From Catenulispora sp. EB89 (GTDB lineage: Bacteria > Actinomycetota > Actinomycetes > Streptomycetales > Catenulisporaceae): a stretch of DNA of 64,000 nucleotides. The notes beneath the pieces were generated by a model. It worked only from the letters and a program-made list of their open reading frames with translations. It was not told the DNA's origin and did no database searches. The translations under genes were made by a program, and so were the position numbers. Within the stretch, counting starts at the first letter, position 1, and each line of letters opens with the position of its first letter. Below are positions 60,577-64,000 of this stretch, one piece after another. The DNA lies in assembly GCF_041261445.1 (NCBI RefSeq), contig NZ_JBGCCU010000036.1, forward strand, positions 1 through 64,000. The letters are read 5' to 3'.

Positions 60577-60765
60577 GGTGCCTGTCGGTAGCGGCGGTCA
60601 GCCTCCCGCGCGTGGTTGATGATCGCCGTGCGGGCGGGGGACCCGCGGTGGGGGAGGGGCCCGATCGCCGTACGCGGGCCGGCGAGCCGTCGTTCGAAGA
60701 CCTGGCGCAGACTGCGTGCTGGCGGACGGCTCGTCGGGCGGCGATCGACCATCTCCTGATGCTGA

Positions 60766-61428
60766 TCAGCGCTGTCGCCGAGCGGCGGCCTTGCGCGCGA
60801 GCACCTGGATCCCGGCCGCCTCGTTCCCGTTCATCGTGGCGACGCTGATCCGCCGGGAATCCTCGATGGCCAGGCCGGTCAGCAGTTCGGCGAAGTGGTC
60901 GGGGTGGTGGTGCCGGCACACCGCGCCGTCGCTGGTCTCGAAGATCCCGTAGGTACCGTGCGTCGGGGCGAAGCGCTCGTAGCGCTCGACGCTGCGCGTG
61001 TCGTCGCCCAGCACCAGGTCGCTGACGTAGAGCAGCCCGCCGGGCTTGAGGACCCGCTCCAGCTCGCCGATCAGCCGACGCTGCGCGGCGTCGCCGGGGA
61101 TGCAGGTGAGGACCGCGAACAGGACGGCCAGGTCGAAGCTCCCGTCTGGGAACGGCACGGTCGGCGGGGCGTCCAGGACCGCGAAGCGCATCGCCGGCTG
61201 CTGCTCGCGGGCCTGGTCGATCATCCCCGCCGAGCTGTCGACGCCGGTGAGGTCGGTGAACCCCTGCGCGGCCAGGTCCGCCATGGTCCGGCCGTATCCG
61301 CAGCCGTAGTCCAGGACCGCGATGTCCCGGGCGAGCGCATCAGTCCAGGCGGCGTGCAGCGGATGCGTGAAGCGCTTGGTCGCGGCGACGGCGTCCCAGT
61401 AGGAGGTCTGGTTGTCGAGGTCGGTCAT
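60766..61428 (-). CDS. Class I SAM-dependent methyltransferase
   Basis: A 220-residue Rossmann-like methyltransferase. Motif I is VLDYGCGYGRTMADLAA, motif II GVDSSAGMIDQAR, motif III LVLFAVLTCI-like AVLFAVLTCIPG, and VLKPGGLLYVSDLVLG closes the core. ATG 61428 follows GAGGACCC. Acceptor unknown. The short 24-nt gap to the NagZ-like gene could mean co-transcription. Confidence 0.87.
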   Translation of the reverse strand: MTDLDNQTSYWDAVAATKRFTHPLHAAWTDALARDIAVLDYGCGYGRTMADLAAQGFTDLTGVDSSAGMIDQAREQQPAMRFAVLDAPPTVPFPDGSFDLAVLFAVLTCIPGDAAQRRLIGELERVLKPGGLLYVSDLVLGDDTRSVERYERFAPTHGTYGIFETSDGAVCRHHHPDHFAELLTGLAIEDSRRISVATMNGNEAAGIQVLARKAAARRQR

Positions 61429-61451
61429 GCTCGGGTCCTCCAGTCGGGGCG

Positions 61452-62888
61452 CTACCTGCCGGCCAAGACCTCGGCTGCGGCCTGCACGCAGACCCGGGAG
61501 ACGCCGTAGCCGGCCACCCACGCCGCGCCGCCGGGATCGACGTGCGCGACACCGAGGTCGACCACGATCGTATCGGGGCGCTCCTTCACCAGGCGGGTCA
61601 CGCGGTCCAGGTCCTCGGGCGAGCGCTGGATGCCGCGGACGACAACGACCAGGGGGCGGTCGGCGGGCACGGTGTCGGCGGCAGTGTCGGCGAGCTTCGA
61701 GTGCGTCGTGCCGGGGAGCAGGTCGGCGAGCGGGGTGGCGAGGCTGCGGGGGAGTTCGACCTCGACGACGTGCGGCGCCGACTTCAGCGGCAGCGCATCG
61801 GGTTCGGCACGCAGGACCCGGGCAGCGCGGCGGGCTGCCGCGAGACCGTCGTCCGGTGAGCCCACGGCCTCGGCTGTCGAGTCTTCCGGCGCCTCCCGGG
61901 CTTCCCGCCGCCACGCCGCGAAAGCCGCCACCCGCTCCGCGGCCTCCACCAACCGCGCCTCCGCCAGCGTCCCGTCGCGCACCGCCCCCGCGATCGCCTC
62001 GGTCACCGCGGCGATGTCCGCGTCCGTCGAATTGTTGTCCACGCAGACCAGGTCCATCCCCGCGACCAGCGCCCGCACCGCCGCACCGGCGAGCCCGTAC
62101 CGCTCCCGCACCGCGGCCATCCCGATCCCGTCGGTCACCGCCAGCCCGTCGAAGCCGAGTTCGCCGCGCAGCAGCTCGCCGACCACCGCCGGGCTCACCG
62201 AGGCCGGGTGCTCGGCGTCGAACTCGGGCATCAGCAGGTGCGCGACCATCACCGCGCGCGCCCCGGCCCCGACCGCCGCCGCGAACGGCGGCAGCGTGTC
62301 GCGCCGCAGCTCCGCCAGCGTGGCGTGCACCGTCGGCAGCCCGAAGTGCGAGTCCACGACGGTGTCGCCGTGCCCCGGGAAGTGCTTCGCGCACGCCGCG
62401 ACCCCCGCCGCGTGCAGCCCCCGCACCGCCGCGGCGACGTGCCGCGCCACCAGTGCCGGGTCCGAGCCGAACGAGCGCGCGCCGATCACCGGGTTGCGCG
62501 GCTCGGTGTTCACGTCGGCGACCGGCGCGTAGTCCAGGTCGATCCCCGCCGCGCGCACCAGGGAGCCCACCGAGCGGGCCATGGCCTCGGTCAGCGCCGC
62601 GTCGTCCACCGCGCCGAGCGCCAGGTTCCCCGGGTAGGAGGAGCCGGTCGCGAACTCCAGCCGCGTGATGTCCCCGGCTTCCTCATCGACTGCCACGAAC
62701 ACGTCCGGATTCTCCGCGCGCAGCTCGTCCGTCAGCCCCCGCAGCTGCGCCGGCGACTCGATGTTCGCGGCGAACAGGATCACCGACCCGAGCCCGCCGG
62801 CCAGCCGCCGCCGCACCCAGTCCGGCAGCGCCGGGCCGACGAAGCCCGGCTGCAGGACGCGGGCGATCAGGACATCGAGCTCTGACAT
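61452..62888 (-). CDS. GH3 beta-N-acetylglucosaminidase (NagZ-like)
   Basis: A 478-residue glycoside hydrolase family 3 protein. The general acid His-Asp motif KHFPGHGDTVVDSHFGLP and the nucleophile Asp in AVTDGIGM are clear; the N-terminal SVILFAANIESPAQLRGL is typical. It should remove terminal GlcNAc from muropeptides. No signal peptide is seen. ATG 62888 overlaps the stop of the next gene (ATGA). The C-terminal 130 residues form an additional alpha/beta domain seen in longer relatives. Confidence 0.9.
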   Translation of the reverse strand: MSELDVLIARVLQPGFVGPALPDWVRRRLAGGLGSVILFAANIESPAQLRGLTDELRAENPDVFVAVDEEAGDITRLEFATGSSYPGNLALGAVDDAALTEAMARSVGSLVRAAGIDLDYAPVADVNTEPRNPVIGARSFGSDPALVARHVAAAVRGLHAAGVAACAKHFPGHGDTVVDSHFGLPTVHATLAELRRDTLPPFAAAVGAGARAVMVAHLLMPEFDAEHPASVSPAVVGELLRGELGFDGLAVTDGIGMAAVRERYGLAGAAVRALVAGMDLVCVDNNSTDADIAAVTEAIAGAVRDGTLAEARLVEAAERVAAFAAWRREAREAPEDSTAEAVGSPDDGLAAARRAARVLRAEPDALPLKSAPHVVEVELPRSLATPLADLLPGTTHSKLADTAADTVPADRPLVVVVRGIQRSPEDLDRVTRLVKERPDTIVVDLGVAHVDPGGAAWVAGYGVSRVCVQAAAEVLAGR

Positions 62889-64000
62889 CAGTACTCTCCA
62901 TCGCGCGGATACAACAGGTACGGTTCCCGCTCCACCTCGGCGAACCGGAGTGCCGGCGCGCGCCACGACTCCAGGATCTCCTCGGCGGAGCTGCCCCTAT
63001 TCAGGGCCGTGCGCAGGCCGTCGGATCCGGCCAGCAGGTCGAAGTGCTCGTCCCGGAACCTCAGCCGGCCCAGCCAGCCGTCGCGCAATGCGCACAGCAC
63101 GGTCACGCCGACCGCCAGCGGATCGACGGCGTCGGGGTCGGTGACGTGCAGCTGGGCGCCGCAGATCTGCTGCCCGGCGTACCGGTCGAACGCAGGGGTC
63201 GCATACGCCTCCCGGACCGTGATTCCGGCAAGCCCGGCCGGCGCGGCGGCCCGCAGCCGTTCGGCGAAACCGCGGTCCAGCCACGGCGCGCCGACGAGCT
63301 CGAACGGCGTGGTGGTGCCGCGGCCGACCGAGACGTTCGTGCCTTCCAGGAAGCACGTGCCGGGGTAGATCAGGGCACTGATCGGGGTCGGCAGGTTCGG
63401 CGACGGCGGCACCCACGGCAGCGCGGTCGCCGGGAACAGCTCGGCGGCGTTCCACCCGGCCAGCGGCACCACGTCCGGGGCCTCGACGCCGAGCCGGGCG
63501 GCGAACAGCCGGCCGAGTTCGGCCATCGTCATGCCGTGCCGCACCGGGATCGGGGCGCGGCCGACGAACGAGGCGTACGCCTCCTCCAGCACCGGCCCGG
63601 CGACCGCGCGGCCGCCCAACGGGTTCGGCCGGTCCAGCACGCAGACCCGCACGCCGACCAGCGCCGCGGCGGCCAGGGCGTCGTAGAGGCTTGATTCGTA
63701 GGTGAAGAACCGGGCGCCGACGTTCTGCAGGTCGACCGCCAGCACGTCGATGCGCGACTCGGCCAGCATCCCGGACAGGTGCTCGACGCTGTGGTTGTAC
63801 GTGTCGTACACCGGCAGTCCGGTGCTGGAATCCGTTGCGGCGGCTTCGGTTTCGCCGGCCTGCGCCGTGCCGAGCACGCCGTGTTCGGGGCCGAACAGGG
63901 CGCGCAGGTCGGTGTCGGCTTCCAGCAGCGCGTGCGCGGCGTGGCGGCCGTCGGAGGTGATCGCCGCCGGGTGGGTCAGCAAGCCGACTCGGTGTCCGGC
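62888..64000 (-). CDS. DUF1343 exo-beta-N-acetylmuramidase (NamZ-like), 5' end missing
   Basis: At least 370 residues; the reading frame continues past the right edge of the window, so the N-terminus is outside. Family stretch: RVGLLTHPAAITSDGRHA, LFGPEHG, a VDLQNVGARFFTYESSLYDAL segment and VLDRPNPLGGRAVAGPVLEEAYASFVG. Members such as NamZ release MurNAc from peptidoglycan fragments. Overlap with the GH3 gene and the same strand suggest a muropeptide-recycling operon. Confidence 0.88.
   Translation of the reverse strand, partial: AGHRVGLLTHPAAITSDGRHAAHALLEADTDLRALFGPEHGVLGTAQAGETEAAATDSSTGLPVYDTYNHSVEHLSGMLAESRIDVLAVDLQNVGARFFTYESSLYDALAAAALVGVRVCVLDRPNPLGGRAVAGPVLEEAYASFVGRAPIPVRHGMTMAELGRLFAARLGVEAPDVVPLAGWNAAELFPATALPWVPPSPNLPTPISALIYPGTCFLEGTNVSVGRGTTTPFELVGAPWLDRGFAERLRAAAPAGLAGITVREAYATPAFDRYAGQQICGAQLHVTDPDAVDPLAVGVTVLCALRDGWLGRLRFRDEHFDLLAGSDGLRTALNRGSSAEEILESWRAPALRFAEVEREPYLLYPRDGEY

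Noticed and set aside
60612-60848. Possible small + strand gene in the repeat-flanking gap
   Set aside because: It overlaps the methyltransferase 3' end, has no convincing ribosome site and no recognisable motif.

Overview
The window is GC-rich (roughly 70-75% by eye) with strong third-position G/C, frequent GTG/TTG starts and many 1-4 nt start/stop overlaps. Together with an MbtH protein, mycothiol-type DinB proteins and large secondary-metabolism genes, this points to a filamentous actinomycete (Streptomyces/Catenulispora-like). Species cannot be fixed from the sequence alone. No rRNA, tRNA, CRISPR array, insertion sequence or phage gene was seen.

Left part (1-7.4 kb): a 108-bp tandem repeat leads into a + strand operon for inositol use: an inositol-cluster aldolase-like protein, iolD, a CUT2-type ABC importer (binding lipoprotein, permease, single ATPase) and an inositol-monophosphatase-like protein. 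From 7.4 to 21 kb lie accessory genes: an ArsR/MFS export pair with a clear palindromic operator, a 4'-phosphopantetheinyl transferase coupled to a hydroxymandelate-oxidase-like FMN enzyme, a GNAT, a membrane protein, a 2005-residue multidomain beta-propeller/glycosidase-like protein, and a divergent SDR/XRE pair.

Middle (about 21.1-48.0 kb): a compact biosynthetic gene cluster that I read as the most interesting part. On the - strand are a PGM1-type ATP-grasp ligase and a complete PAPS-forming set (cysC, cysD, cysN). On the + strand an almost gap-free run of about 20.9 kb holds mbtH, a GNAT fusion, a small beta-sandwich protein, a BtrH-type acyltransferase, a C-A-PCP NRPS, a C-A(Ser)-PCP-TE NRPS, two acyl-CoA dehydrogenase-like proteins, azlC/azlD, a Cys/Met-metabolism PLP enzyme, an A-PCP-reductase, an aldo/keto reductase, a sulfotransferase and a DapF-like epimerase. 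The working model is a short peptide containing serine and a non-proteinogenic residue. One acid is reduced by the A-PCP-R enzyme and the AKR to an alcohol, and PAPS made in the cluster is used by the sulfotransferase. The sulfate could remain in the product or serve as a leaving group.

Right part (48-64 kb): ordinary accessory genes: a zinc-finger SDR, an Fpg/Nei glycosylase, a split DsbD-like pair, a divergent EamA/LysR pair, DUF899, a SatP-type acetate transporter with acetyl-CoA synthetase, DinB and AraC proteins, a 35-bp tandem repeat, a methyltransferase, and a NagZ-like/NamZ-like pair for cell-wall muropeptide recycling that runs off the right edge.
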